From positions 65,001-129,000 of the forward strand of contig PTEX01000522.1 in the NCBI GenBank assembly GCA_003342815.1: DNA of 64,000 bases. The letters run 5' to 3'. Positions 13,170 to 25,829 of this stretch are shown here, one piece after another; the stretch's first letter is position 1, and each line of letters opens with the position of its first letter. Origin of the DNA: Eudromia elegans. Its lineage: Eukaryota > Chordata > Aves > Tinamiformes > Tinamidae. A program made the position numbers and the translations under genes. Under the pieces are notes generated by a model that had not been told where the DNA came from, ran no database searches, and saw nothing but the letters and a program-made list of their open reading frames with translations.

Positions 13170-14273
13170 CTGCGCGAGAGGGAGAAGATGGTGCAATGCA
13201 GGTTTTGCAATGAACACAGCAGGCATTCCCTGCTATGGGAAGAGCCAGCCCTGACCGCTGGAGCCGACACAGTGGGATGTCGCGCAACAGGACTTGGCAC
13301 AAGGGCCTCCAGATGAAGACTGGCTCATATAAGGACGATGACTACAACTGGGCTGACTGTGAATTCACCCATTTGAGTGAAATCCCTGCCACGCTGCTTA
13401 TCTGCCTGTTTGGGCTGGTAGCGCAGGGGACTGTCCTCTGGCTCCTTACCTCCCATGTCCGCAGGTACCCCTTCACTGATTACATCCTGAACCTAACTGT
13501 TGCCAGCTTTGCCTTCCTCCTCTTCGCGGCTATTACCCTTGTGATATTTTATAGCCCAGAGAGCTTTAGTCGCAACTGGGCTCCCGTGATCCAACTGCTC
13601 TATTGAACATCACGGTCTTCTTTGTTTTCATCACCAGTGTCTCCCTCTTGATGTCTTTTGCTGTTCTTCTGCCAGTCAATTGGCACTGTCAGGGCCCCAG
13701 CATCCTCCAGCCTTCGTGTATGCCCTGCTCTGGGACCTTTCCTTCCTGCTAATTGCAGTCCTGTGTTTCTCCCCTACAGTGCTCACAGTCCTCATCCTGA
13801 GCCACATCTTATCTGCGTCCCTCTTGATTCTTCCTAGTCTAATCCTATTTGCCCAAGTCTGTTGTTGCTCACGGCAATATTCACCAGGTAAACTCCGTAT
13901 TACCTTTCTGCTCCTTGTCGTCTTCTCCTTCACCACCACTGACTTTGGTTACTGGATCTTACTGAGACTGTTTGGTTTTTCTGGTTTTGTCTTTAACACT
14001 TCCTTTTCTCATGCCTGTATGAACTGCAAGGTCAACCTGTTATTTGCTTCCTACCTGGGAGCTGTCGAGAGAGGAGGTCTCAGCCTCTGTTAGAGTTGCT
14101 TTCCAGAGGGCTTTTGAAGATGTATCAGGGTTGCCAGATAGCAGTGAAACTCCTAGAGAGAACCCAGTGGAGATAATTAGAGGAGATACTCTAGGGACAG
14201 AGGAGTCCCATGAGACAAGGCAAAACAATGAAGGTGACTCTGTTACAGATCTGGATGTGACTGAATGGCGTTA
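13170..14273 (+). pseudogene. MRGPR pseudogene 2 (Mas-related GPCR, frameshifted)
   Basis: This is a second broken Mas-related receptor. An acceptor-like tract ends at 13169 (CTTGTCCCTCCAG). A plausible old start is the ATG at 13277 (MSRNRTW). TM1 and TM2 read cleanly (LLICLFGLVAQG, then HVRRYPFTDYILNLTVAS), with a stop at about 13604. TM3 continues in another frame, and TM4 to TM6 in a third frame from about 13680 (PSLILFAQVCCCSRQYSPGK, TFLLLVVFSFTTTD). The cytoplasmic tail returns in a further frame from about 14065 (SVRVAFQRAFEDVSG), ending with a stop at 14271-14273. So the gene is near full length with at least three frame changes. The tail motif VAFQRAFED is shared with the intact - strand copy at 31.9 kb, so it was once a normal member of this family. 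Expression as a receptor is ruled out. Confidence 0.87.
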
Positions 14274-15129
14274 GTGCAACACGACTTGCCAAGTGGCATG
14301 GAGACTACTGCCTTGATGAATACCCCTGGAGAGCGTGGTGAAATAGCCACTGAAACCTTTCCTTTGCTTCTGTCCTATCCAACAACTCTGACTTTTCCTG
14401 GCTTCACAAGTGACCTGTTTTTCTGTTAAAGCAGAGCTACAGAGGCTCAGAGATTTTTCCTGGTTGTGTTTTGGTTTCTTTGCTCACCTGGTGGAGAAGA
14501 GATTTTGGCACATGAGCGCAGCATCATTCCTGGGCAAAGCTCTGTGTGTGCAGGCATGCGTGAAGAATATGTGTAGACCTCACATTCACCTTTGTTAGCA
14601 AGCAAATAGGCATGTGTTTGCAATCATCGCTTGAAGGGTTTCCCCAAAGCGCGCTGCTTCTGGTAACAACACTACGTTTCATGTCATCCGCCCAATATGT
14701 GTGCTGCCCCTAGGAAAGATTTTTGACTGGAACTGCCTGCCACTTGCAGTTTCTCCCATTTTCCTCAGGGCTGTCTGGATGGTTAGCCTGAGCAAATGCT
14801 GTTTTGCAACTCTTGGCCTGAGTCTGCACACAGCTCTAGTTCTCCTGTTCCTTATCCCCAAAACTCCAAGAGGAGTATAGGTAAAACAACTCCAGAAGCA
14901 GATCCCTGCCTGAAAACTCTATAAAGACTGGATTTTCAAAGTGAAAGAGGGCATGAGGAGAAGGAGGGAAAGTAATGGAGAAGACCTACCTGACGCCATG
15001 AGCAGTGAATCCCTGTATCCTGACATAGACATTCATCAGGTTAAAATGTGGAAATATGTTTTCCGCACTCCTCAGCCCCTGGCTGTGTTCTCTCCCTCTC
15101 TATGTGCTAGCCCAAGCTATTACAGTGCT
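14274..15129. other. Intergenic, 3' flank of MRGPR pseudogene 2
   Basis: No further gene or repeat is recognisable. This is probably the former 3' untranslated and downstream sequence of the pseudogene. Confidence 0.45.
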
Positions 15130-15272
15130 GGGTGGTATGATCATCCCTGGAAGCGTTCAAGAAACATGTAGATGAGGCACTTAGGGACATGGTGTAGCAG
15201 GAAGGATGACGATGGGTTTACAGTTGGACTTGATGATCCTGAAGGTCTTTTTCTATGATTCTATGGTTCTAT
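15130..15272 (+). mobile_element. CR1 LINE 3' tail fragment
   Basis: The sequence reads as the last codons and tail of a CR1: TCCCTGGAAGCGTTCAAG, GAGGCACTTAGGGACATGG, GGACTTGATGATCCTGAAGG, ending in TCTATGATTCTATGGTTCTA. Its 3' end is intact and its 5' end truncated, as is usual for CR1. Confidence 0.85.
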
Positions 15273-15602
15273 GCCTCTGAGTTGCCTGTGAACCAACATT
15301 TCTTTTGAGCTGATTTTTTTTTCCTGGTGTGGCTGACCACAAGTCTGCACTAACTTGAATATGAACACAAGGGAAAGGGTGGAAAAACGCAGCCCGTAAG
15401 GAGTGAGGCAGAGAATCTATCAGCTAAGCAGACTGAAGTCAGGTTGAAAGGATTAACTAGTGACCCCAGGAACGTGACGCTGTGGCCTTTGGGACCTCTA
15501 ATGATGGAAGTTTATCAGCTCTTTGGCTTATTGCTCAGTCCAACCAGAGCAGCATGTCACCACATAGACTAACACGAAAATCCATCATTTGGCACTGCAG
15601 AG

Positions 15603-15672
15603 ATATTGATATTGATATTGAGCTATGGATATTGATATTGAGCTATTGAGCTACAGGATATTGAGCTATGTT
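15603..15672. repeat. Short degenerate tandem repeat (GATATT / GAGCTAT)
   Basis: About 70 bases of imperfect repeats of GATATTGAT and ATTGAGCTAT-like units. It is a small local slippage product with no coding sense. Confidence 0.75.
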
Positions 15673-18600
15673 AATTAAACCTGTAAAATTCCCTAATAAA
15701 AACAAGAAGCTCAGTAATCAGGAAAACTCCTTGCTTCTTGAGGAGATGACATCGATGTTCTGGAAAGAAACGGACTTGGGCATTTTTAGCACAAAATTCA
15801 GTAAGAAAACTCACGGATGATGTGGTAGGATTCATGTCACTTCATTAAGCTGCTTAGAAGTCCAGTGTTTTTCATATAGCTGTATTTGCTTCCTTGACAC
15901 AGAGGAAGATAAGCATCTTCAGTGACTGATTAGTCTTTGCTGCTTTGGCGTCCCATTTAGGACAGCATGAAGTACCCCTCACAGGTACCAATCTCTCTAT
16001 TTCAGCTATAGAGGTTATCTGAATAATTAGCTTAGATGAGAGACCTAATCATGGTCTTCCGGTTTACCTTACCTCCATGATGGGTCTAGGTGTACGGGTA
16101 TCTCTAAATTCATCTCCACCATTGACATGTCTCTCCATGAGCTCCTGTAGGGGCACCTATTCTCCCTGTCATCCCTAGCCCCAGGCTGTTATCAGGGTGT
16201 GATAACTCAGAAAACTGTCAATAAAATATGTACGGTATTATAAATTTTGCCAGTCTCGACGCTCACTATAACCTGAGCAGGGCTAGGGGGTAAAATTGCT
16301 CCATACTGTCTGTAAGCCAGCAGAATTGTAGTAGCCAAGGTTTGAAAGGATGCATTTGAATTTCTTGTTTGCACCCTGAAGACAAGCCATACTCTAAGAC
16401 AATATCTGCCTTAACCTGGGCGAGGCAGGCTACCTGGCCACGTGCAAAGCTAAGCAGCCAAAGAAGCCAAAGAAGTTTCAGCAGAGCACAGCAACCAAGT
16501 TCCAGCTGCTGGATTTCTTTCCCTCCTCAAGTATGGGCAGAAATCGGTTGTTTTAAAGGAAAGTTTCAGGCCTTTGATGAGCTACAAGAAATGGAAGAAG
16601 GTGCAGAACATCCCGAGACGGGGTTTTGTTGTTGCAAAGAGGTTATGTTTTATACTTTTGGCAGTAATTCCTTCTCCCCTTTCTGCATCTTTGTAAAACT
16701 CAAGACAGAATGCTCATTAGACAAGTATCACCTGGCTGTACAGAGTATTTGGTGTGAGGTGGAGACTGAGGCAGGTGCCTTGATTCATGTAGGATGGGAA
16801 CCACCTACCTAACTGTAGCTATCCAAAACCAGCTCTCCCAATTGCTGTGGGATGTCTCAGCTACCCATGCAGCAATAAAAAGAGAGGAAGGATCCCAGAA
16901 AGCAGTTGTTTCAAGTCTACCTAAACGTCTGTGTGGAAATGGGATGAATCACCCCCAGTCTCTCATCTCTCTTCATTGGGTTTAAAGAGCACCCAGGTGA
17001 CTGGCACAGGCAAAACACCTAATTTTAGATTGCTCAAAGCGTTGGAAGTGAATCCTGTGATGATCCCTAGAGGTCCCTTCCATCGTTAACCATTCCGTGA
17101 TTCCGTGATTCTCTCACGTCCTGCTTACTAGCAAAGAGATCTCGCCAGGATTTAGCCTGCTCATTCTTGTTTTTCCATTTCTTTCTAATCTTCTCCACTC
17201 TCTCCTCCGTGTTCACTGAACCTCAGGTGGGGGGTGACTGCTTTGAAAATCAGTCATGACAATATGAGCCAGTCCCTCAGTGTGTTTCAGGACGCAAACC
17301 AAGACCTTGGGCCTGGAGGGCTTTGTATCCTCTGCATCCTGCTGAGGATGGCAGCATCCTTCTTAACAGATCATCTATAAATACTTTATATTTTTAATTC
17401 CCTTCCTGGATCTCAAATATCACATGAGCTTGAAAATAGTTACTTACAAAGTGGCTCCTGGAACTCCCAAATGGATTAACTGTGTAAAGACCCCCATTTC
17501 AAATACAGGTGACAGTCTCTGCAAGAGGGACTGACAGAAGGAAAGAGTAACATGTGAAGAAATTCCTTTAAAGATATTTCTGAAGAGGGAGCACTAGACA
17601 GAAGACAATCTGCAAGAGCATATAGGGAAGAATAGGTTAAATATGGAGAAGAAATGGTAGAAGATGTTGGGGAAGAGGGAAGAAAGACAGTAGCTACTGG
17701 AAATTGATTTCCTGACTGATGAAGGATATAAACTACATTTGCTTGTCTTCTTTTGTGACTCCAGTCCTGGATCTCAAACCAAGTGCTAACAGAATTTGGC
17801 TGGATCAGGTTGCCTGCATTGCCTTGGCGATTCATCCTGCTTGTCCATAATCCTAAAGCTCCCAGCAAAGACGTGGCCATGTGCAGGGTACAATGTATAG
17901 TCTTCATACCTGGAAACATGCGGGCTCTGCTTTTGAGCTTTCCAAGTAAAAGGCATGAGTTAAAAGGTTTATCCACAACAATAAAGCTGAAAAGCCCCAG
18001 CTGGTCAACTTGGAAGCAGCACTTCCGCCTTATAAATTAAGTCTGTTTAGCAACATACAAATCTTTCTCATTACTCGTTGGCTCTCATTTCTTATTTTTT
18101 TCTGTTTCCCGTTAGCATGACACCTGTGGCACAGAGCTAAACGTTTTTTTCTTCTTTTCTCTCCGTTTCCTGTCAATTTGCTCTCTACTCCAGTATTAAC
18201 CTACATTTCCCAAACCTCTTTGCATAGGGTAAAAAAAAAAAATAATTATGCATTATCAGACACAGATATTTGTTCATAGTCACAGAAGAAAGGGAGGAGG
18301 TGGAAGAGGAACTTTGTCCTGGCATGAATGATATCTTCATTATATTTTTATTGTGGGAAAGTATCTCCAGGCCTGGAGGAACATCCCGAGAGCCTTTTTC
18401 CACAAGGTTTGGAGAATTGCCCTAATAGATAAGCCATGTTCTTGAACTGAGATCACAACCAGCAAGGGACATGTCAGAAGGGTATATAAAAGACAGAAGT
18501 GTATATAAAAACTTAACTCTGCCTTTGCTGCCTCTGCCCTAGGAAGGCAGATCTTTTACTCCCATTTTGATGTCTATTTGGGCACCTCTTGTTGGATTCC

Positions 18601-21600
18601 TGTCCTGCAGCAAAAGCTCCCAGGGTCTTTTTGGGGTCCTCGTGGGTCTCCTTTCCTCACAACTTGTTCCAGCAGGACGTGAGACAAGACAAGCAGCTTT
18701 TCTCCTGCCCAGCTGCAGCCTTTTAAAGGATCCCATCACAACAAACCTAACGCGCTGTAAACAAATGCATGAATCAGACAACCAGCCAACGTTACTCTGT
18801 TGCAACAAGGCACATTTCCTTGGAGAACAGCCTGAAACCAACACCTCGTGTGAACTTTTTGGCACTAACGTAAGGGCTGAGAACATATGACTCATAGCTC
18901 CCCTCCACACTTTGGAAATCGTACTTTTCTCAGAATGATTTAATCTTGAAACCAAAAATTATGACAAATTCCCAGTTAAGCTGTAAGATAATACTGTCAT
19001 TTCCTCTCAAACTCTGCAGCCTGAGATTACGTTGGAGTTAATTTCTTGTTTCGTTTGCTGAGAGGGCAGAATAAGCTCTGCTGATGGCTGCGTTACATGG
19101 AAGAACAAGGAAATGATGACACTCCCTGTGCTCCTTGCCCCTTTCCTGCCATCTTAAGGCAGTACTTAAGTACCTATTTGCAAAAATCACCGTGGACCCT
19201 ATGCTGATGTTGCTTATCTTTTACTGCAGCCAGTCACAGCTCCAAGAACTCTGGCCTGATGTTTCTAATCAATGGAGTCAATATAGACCCTCGAGCGTAG
19301 AGAGTGTTTTACCTGAACAAATACTTGGATTTCAGTTTGGGATGAACGGCCCTTTAGGCTTTCTTTGCAATGGTACCTGTTGGGCTTCCATCTGCCTTTC
19401 CAGAAGCAAGGAGGCTTTCCAGGAATCTTATGCCTGAGTTCCTGCCCTTTGAAGATGCCTCAGATGCCCAAAGACATCTGAAATGGTGTCTTCAGCTCAC
19501 TCAGTGTGAATCTGGGGCTGAATTCCTCTGAATTCCTTTGTGTATGTCTGCAGTGAAGATGTTTCCATCAGAGCAGCACGCTCTGGACCTCCTTCATAGT
19601 CAGTATAAAGCCAGCATAAAATCCTTATTGTCTATTGTGAGGCTGACAAGACATCTGGTTGCTCGTGGGCTCTGCCCTCTTCCCATAGCCATTCTTTTTG
19701 TCCTTGGCGATTGCCTTTCTTTCTGACCATGTGTTTTGTGTTAACTCGATAACATTCATCCTTCAAAGGCAGCATCTCAGCTGGCTTCTTAACATACTTG
19801 TTACAGATGAAGTTGTTCCTGAACAGAGTTGGAATGACCAAAGAAGCACCATATTGGAGCAGTCAGCACTACCAATTCCCGCACAGATTTTGCTCACCTC
19901 TGAGAAGGAGGGAGAAGGGGAAGGGAGCAAAAGAGGACAGCACCCTGCAGCACTCTTTTCATAATGATCGAGAGGGCAATAACACTGATGAGTTTGGGGC
20001 ATGGAGATTATTATAGCTGAGCTTTCTGCAGGTAAGATACTGGAAGTGTCATCGTACCCACGTGGCCCCACGGACAAGGGAAAAAGACTATGCTCTGCAC
20101 GCCTGGCTTCTTCTCAAAGGCAAGCGGCTCTCAGAACGGACTCCTTTCCACCTGCATCTTCCTCCTCCCAGGGAGGTTTCGTTAACTGGACAAACCCACC
20201 TTTGCTTTCACGACATTTTGTGGTTTTCTTCTTCCTCAGATTTCTGTATGTGCTGCTTTGATTCATCAGAAGTACTTTCCTGTATCGCATCGGAGACATT
20301 AATGCTGAGAGATGGCTGCTCGCTCCTTTCTCTTTCTGGTCCACCAGATATCCATTATTTTTAACACATGACCTTGGCTCTTTTTTCCCCTGCAAAATGG
20401 GCTGAAGTTTCATTTACAGTGACGGTACATAAACGAAACGTGAGGTGAGGAACAGGGCCACCTCCTTTCTGCATTCTCTTGTTCTTGCTGCCCTCATGAA
20501 CAAAGACCTCCTTCTCAAAAGCTCAGTGGGGCCTGTGGGAGGAAAAGGGGGTAACCTTCTGACATTCTCCTCCTGCTCTTTCATGGGGGCTGGGCCTTTC
20601 TCTGTGCCTTTTTGCAGCTCCCCCAGGTCTCACAAGCAGACATGAGAGCATTAGAGAAACGTCGTTTTGGGGTTGCCTTCCTTCCTCTCTGCTCACTTAT
20701 ACATGTTGGCATGCATAACAGGGAGTTTCAGTGACCTGGAGACTGCCTGTGCTGTGATGGGGCCTGAAGTCCATCAAAGCTCCCCCACTGAAGTGAGCTA
20801 TCCATGGAAGACTTCCACGGTTTGCTGGAATTATAGCTGAATTAGTCTCGTGGTCCCCATAGTATTTTATTCCTAAAGTAGCGACATACAATATGTGAAA
20901 TAGCTTGAAAGAAGAAAAGCTGTTAAAGATATTACTGTAAACAAACCAGAAAATCAAAGTTACAGCAGTAGTTTCTTCTAGGTCAAACAAAAATTCAGGT
21001 TGCTTCTTCTGAATATATTCAGTTATCGACAAAGAAAACTCTTTAATGAAGTACTTGATTTTTGCAGTGGTATAACTATACCCTTATGTGCTTGTAGCTA
21101 TCATTTTCAATTGACGGTAAAGATGCATGTCTGAAAAACACCAAGGAAACAAGAACTGTGTGCACAGTGAAATGCCATGTGCGAGTTCTCAGAGAAATGC
21201 CACACAATTGATACGCAAGCTCAGTGCCATTCTTGCTGTAATGCTTGTCAGCAGATAGGACTGCAAGTCCAGCCCCTTGGCATCCAGGGAAGAATAGCCC
21301 CACACAAACATGCCATTCTGTGCACATCCACTGAAACCATTCTCCTTTACTGACAGCTTCTCTTCTCTTCTTGTGTCATGAAGAACTTCACAGTACCCTT
21401 TTACCACTGGGTATTTCTGGAGTTTAATGTACTTTCATAGCAGTGGTTCTTGAGGATAGGTAGGGGGTCTTTGATGAACATTGATGAATCTTGCATTGAA
21501 GGGAGACACTGAACAGGAAATGGAGACAATCTTTTCCCAGGAATATGCCAGACAGCTTGGTCATTGTCCCATGGCCAGTCAAGTCCATGTCTCCGAGATA

Positions 21601-24434
21601 TCTGGTCATGTATCCCTTCCCACACAGAGGACAGTTTCTGTCTCTGCTCCCACTTTGTAAAGTAGTCCCAGACTTACTCTGAAGTACCTGCTTCACAGGA
21701 GACAAGAATGGAGGGAAAAAGAGCAGGAGGAATGCTTTGTAGAGCTAGGAAAATGGGAAGGTCCAACTAGACAGGCAGAAGTTAGACGAGTTTGCAACCC
21801 AGCACTGAAGCAGCGGTCAGCTATAGGTGTCATTCATACATGAAGGGAATATAGGGCTCAACTGCTTTCTTTCCAGGGCACCCTGAGCATCGCTATTTAT
21901 GTGCAGGGGGGTGTCTCAAGGCATCTCTGCCATCAGCATGAGTCTCTGCTATTTCACTCACCTCTGATCCGTTCCCTGATGTAATGGGAAGAGTGACTTA
22001 CCCATCGGATTTGGACATTGCTCCTGCTGCATGGTAATCTAGCTCACCTTACAGCCCTGTGCTATGTGAATCTGCTGTCAATATAGGCATGGTGGCTTCC
22101 CTGGGATTTGTATCATGAGAGTGAATGATGCTCCCTATTGCTCTTCTCCCGTCTTTGGCAGATTTTGTGTTTGCATCTACTTTCCAATCTTGGAGTCTAG
22201 GTTTTTTGCCCATTCAGGTAATTCTCTTTGCTCCTGGAGACCTTCTTAAATCCTTCTTCCTGTCTCATCTCTCCATGTTGGGGACTTCACGTTGCAAGAC
22301 AACCCCCAAAGCTAGCATTGTTTTCAAGAATTGCACCACAGGAACTCCAGAAAAGGAAAAAGGAAAGGAGTGAAACATGTAAAGATGTATTAGTGTGAGT
22401 GGACTGGCATGAAAATGGCATGGAAAAGTGCAGTAGTGTGGAAGAAGTCTGGCAGGACACAAGGGAGCCTGAAAGGTGAGAGCACAGGAGATGAACTAGC
22501 GTCCCTCGGCACCGGGGAAGAACCAGCAGAATCCCTTTGGGACTCCTTCACATGGGTCATTGCCTTGATGTTCCTTTCCACTCCCCATAATTCTTCACAT
22601 GCAGAATCACTCCACACCTGCTCCCTTCCTTGGAATGTCAACAGTAGCCATATAAAGCAGAACGCTCATGTAGTCTCATCTTGCTGTGGGATGTCGCTGG
22701 AGTTCGATACCCTGAAGGATGAGACTTCCTCTAATCACGTTTGACATGCACGTGCCTCCTCTTAGATTACATTTTGTGCAGGGCATAGTGCCACGAGTGT
22801 TTTTATCTACAAGTGGTTTCTGTCTCATAATTTCATCCCCTCAGCATCGCAGAGGCTTACAACTTCACTGCTTGTTTTTCTTCCACTCACAGGTATATTT
22901 CCATTTTCTTCTTTCCATTCTCCTTACACAGTACCACGCCGGTCCCCATTGTCCTATGTTTTTGAGAAAACTGACTTTTCTTTTCTTTTCAGCTGACTTT
23001 TCTTCACTTTCTCTCTCTTCCCAGTAGTTTCCACAAAGATCATCACGCCTCCCCGGCAGCTGAGAATTGATGCAGGGCTGAAAGCGCATTTCTTTGCCTT
23101 CTTGTGCAGCTCTCCATTTTCTGCGTTCCTTACAGAATCTTTCCATGCTTCCCTTCTTTCCTTTTCCCCCAACCTTCTTTCACCGGATCAGATGGTGCCT
23201 ACCCCTTGCCCTTTCACCATATCTCCTTCAACATTCCCCATGCCAAGGTTTTCTGTGCAGGCTGTGAGGTTGGCCGTACACTATTATGATTGCAAGGATG
23301 CACCCCTGAGAGTGATTTAGGTACCGTTGGGTACTGACAGACAACTTCCCTTGTGCAGTCAAGTGGTGATGCTGGGAAGTAACAGGACAACATGTTGCTC
23401 TGTGAATCTGACTCCAGGGCTTCATTTGCACTACATTCTTCTCACTTTGTGCATAAATAGCTCAGGAAGCATTGGCCCTAATTGGCAGCATGACCTTTTC
23501 TCCATATCCAAAGACTTTTCATTAACCTTTGGTGACTATACACAAGTTAGTTGTAAACAACATGTTCAACACAATGAAAACAAAACTATGTTTTTTTCCA
23601 CACATTAGGGAAAATCACTACCTGAAGGCAAAGTGAGACAGGAAACAATTGGGAAAGTTTTACAGCATTGTTTATGGCACAGCTAATGATGGAGTAGAGG
23701 AAGAGGGTGATGTGGCCATTTTTTACTGACAAGATCTCTGGACCTAGGACATGTGAGCGGAAACTGTCAGCGATGCGATGAGATTGTGAGGAGAGTGTCC
23801 TGCTCATGCAAAGTCATCTGTGGCAAATTGTTTTTACGCTGAGTGCCAGAGTGGATGCAGAAGCAGAGTCGTGTCACCCAAGCTGCTGGGACCTGCTTGT
23901 TTCTCCTAGGGGATACCGGCACGCTGGGGCCTCCTACAACCCATATGCTGGTGCTCACGGGGAGAGTGGCCGTTTCCAAGGAGTAACAGGAGGTAGGAAG
24001 TTGGGGACAGGTCTGGAGTGGCGGATGATATTGGTCACAGGATCTTTCCTGAGGTGTGAGGCGTAGGTGGGAGGAAGGGAACATTCGCTCAGTGGGGTTT
24101 TCTTCTTATAGCACACTCCCATCCCAGGACAAGTTGATAGTTTCCAGGGCCCCTCCTCTCTGACTTCCCCTATTTCTAACGATTCCACCCAATCCCCACT
24201 GTTCTTTCTCTCTGTCTTTCTCCCAGATGTCCCTAGCCCCTGGACCTCCAGCTTGTCTCCACCTCTCCCTGCTGCTCTATTACAGGCTTCTTCAGGCTTT
24301 TCCCAGTCATTCATGGGGGGAGGTAGTTCTTCCTGCCCCAGCCCAGGACCTGATGTGATGAGAGTGGGGAGGGAAGGCGAGTGCTGGGAGTGTTGATGTC
24401 CCTGATCTCTTCTCTCCTTCATGGTCTCTCCTAG
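15673..24434. other. Intergenic, no gene seen apart from a CR1 scrap
   Basis: About 8.8 kb without a supported gene. The only recognised repeat is the CR1 tail near 17055-17112. The longer open frames here (17476-17976, 18539-18955, 23955-24470) show no domain; at least the first and last begin with GTG rather than ATG. The upstream, non-coding exon of the receptor at 24490 may lie in this stretch but I cannot place it. Confidence 0.45.
17055..17112 (+). mobile_element. CR1 LINE terminal tail scrap
   Basis: GATGATCCCTAGAGGTCCC followed by CATTCCGTGATTCCGTGATT is the terminal tail of a CR1 in + orientation. Only about 60 bases survive. Confidence 0.75.
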
Positions 24435-24489
24435 GAGGTGGTGGCAGAGTGGAAAGGGACAAGACGACACTCATAGCAGGGCCTTCACC

Positions 24490-25473
24490 ATGGGAGACAA
24501 CAGCACAACAGACCTTCCTCTGATCTCTTTGGACACGGAATACACAAACTATGTGGAAAATACTACAGTTTCATACTTTGAGGAACAATCTGCCTCACTG
24601 ATCTTTGCAGGGTTCTGCATAGGGATATGTCTGTGTGGGTTAGGGGGGAATGGGATGGTTGTGTGGTTCTTAGGCTTTAAAATGAAGAAGAACCCCTTCA
24701 CTGTCTACATCCTGAACCTGGCTCTTACTGACTTCTTTGTGCTTCTTCTGGCTTTTCTGATCATACTGGTAAGTTTTTGTGTCCAAGGAAGTTGTTTTCA
24801 TAATCAAAATGCTCTTTTTGCCTTCTACACTTGGGGGGCGGTACCATACTACTTCTTTCATCTTACCAGTCTGGGTCTCCTGACAACAATATGCACTGAA
24901 CGGTGTATTTCTGTCCTCTTTCCAATCTGGTACCGCTGTTCCCGCCCAACACATTTGTCAGGTATTGTGTGTTGCGTTCTTTGGGCATCTTCTGTACTCC
25001 TTACTTTCTTAATTCTTCTTAGCTGTAGTGATCCTCATGAATTAAACTGTGACAAAGCATTTGAAGGCATAGCCACTGCAGTTTTAATCATTTTCTCAAC
25101 ACTGCTATTGTTTTCCAACCTGATCCTGTTCATCAGACTTCGATGTGGCTCACAGAGTCACCACCCTGGGAGACTCTTTGTTGCGATCTTACTCAACATC
25201 CTCTTCTTTTTTGCCTTTGGGCTTCCTTATAGTGTAGAGGTAATACTCCTTGTTTATCATTCAGGTGAATTATTACCTGCAAATCTGTCTTTCTTGTTGT
25301 CATCTCTGAACAGTAGCATCAACCCTGTCATTTACTTTCTGGTCGGGAGCTACCGACAGCGTCGTTTTGAGGCCTCTGTGAAAGTTGCCTTCCGCCGCGT
25401 GTTTGCAGAGGAAACAATGTGTGAGACGGGCAGCCAAGATCTGAGAGATACTGCTGCAGAGAACAGCGTGTAG
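24490..25473 (+). CDS. Intact Mas-related G-protein coupled receptor (MRGPRH/MAS1L-like), copy A
   Basis: This encodes a 327-residue class A receptor of the Mas-related family, expected in the plasma membrane, coupling to G proteins. The start is the ATG at 24490 (ACCATGG, good Kozak). An in-frame ATG at 24421 lies upstream of the splice acceptor TCTCTCCTAG ending at 24434, so it is excluded. The exposed N-terminus has N-glycosylation sites NST (residue 4) and NTT (24). Family marks are GGNGMVVWFLGF (TM1), NPFTVYILNLALTD (TM2), TERCISVLFPIWYRC (TM3 end, ERC in place of DRY), SSINPVIYFLVGSYRQRR (TM7), and a short tail with VAFRRVF. Position 3.25 is Tyr, so the usual TM3-ECL2 disulfide is absent; a C-x7-C pair in ECL2 may replace it. 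The reading frame is unbroken and family length is normal (about 320-350 aa). Which MRGPR member it is cannot be settled by eye; ligand unknown. Confidence 0.93.
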   Translation: MGDNSTTDLPLISLDTEYTNYVENTTVSYFEEQSASLIFAGFCIGICLCGLGGNGMVVWFLGFKMKKNPFTVYILNLALTDFFVLLLAFLIILVSFCVQGSCFHNQNALFAFYTWGAVPYYFFHLTSLGLLTTICTERCISVLFPIWYRCSRPTHLSGIVCCVLWASSVLLTFLILLSCSDPHELNCDKAFEGIATAVLIIFSTLLLFSNLILFIRLRCGSQSHHPGRLFVAILLNILFFFAFGLPYSVEVILLVYHSGELLPANLSFLLSSLNSSINPVIYFLVGSYRQRRFEASVKVAFRRVFAEETMCETGSQDLRDTAAENSV

Positions 25474-25733
25474 ATGCCTGCTGTGCAAGCAGGAGTAGAG
25501 GTGCTGAACTCCAAAGTCAACTCAGAAGGAGATGGAGAGCCCCAGGCCATGCCTGGTGCCCCTTCTGCTGTCTGGGAGGCCTCTGAATCTGGGGAGCAGG
25601 CGTCATTGTGCATGGGAAGCCTGCCATGGGCACAAGCACGCAAGCCTGCCAAAGTGTTGCTCTGCTGATCGTGGACCCCAAGCATTGGCTGTATTCTTCT
25701 TTGCAGTATCCACCATGGCTCTGCTCCATGCCT

Positions 25734-25739
25734 AATAAA
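25734..25739 (+). terminator. Poly(A) signal of MRGPR copy A
   Basis: AATAAA about 260 bases after the stop codon, followed by a GT/T-rich stretch (TTTGTTGTTCTT) as expected of a cleavage site downstream element. Confidence 0.65.
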
Positions 25740-25829
25740 CTTTGTTGTTCTTCCACCAGGAAACTAGTCTTTGTGGTCTTCTTGGGTGTCTCTTGCTCAG
25801 GAAACTTGACAGAGCCAAGTTTCAGCTGC

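Noticed and set aside
17476-17976. 166-codon open frame on the minus strand
   Set aside because: It starts with GTG, has no motif I can recognise and no splice or poly(A) context.
23955-24470. 171-codon open frame on the minus strand, antisense to the MRGPR copy A upstream region
   Set aside because: It starts with GTG, is Pro/Arg/Glu-rich without domain structure, and overlaps the intron and acceptor of copy A.
24421-24489. Earlier ATG of MRGPR copy A
   Set aside because: It overlaps the splice acceptor ending at 24434 and lies in the intron; the ATG at 24490 has the better context and matches family length.
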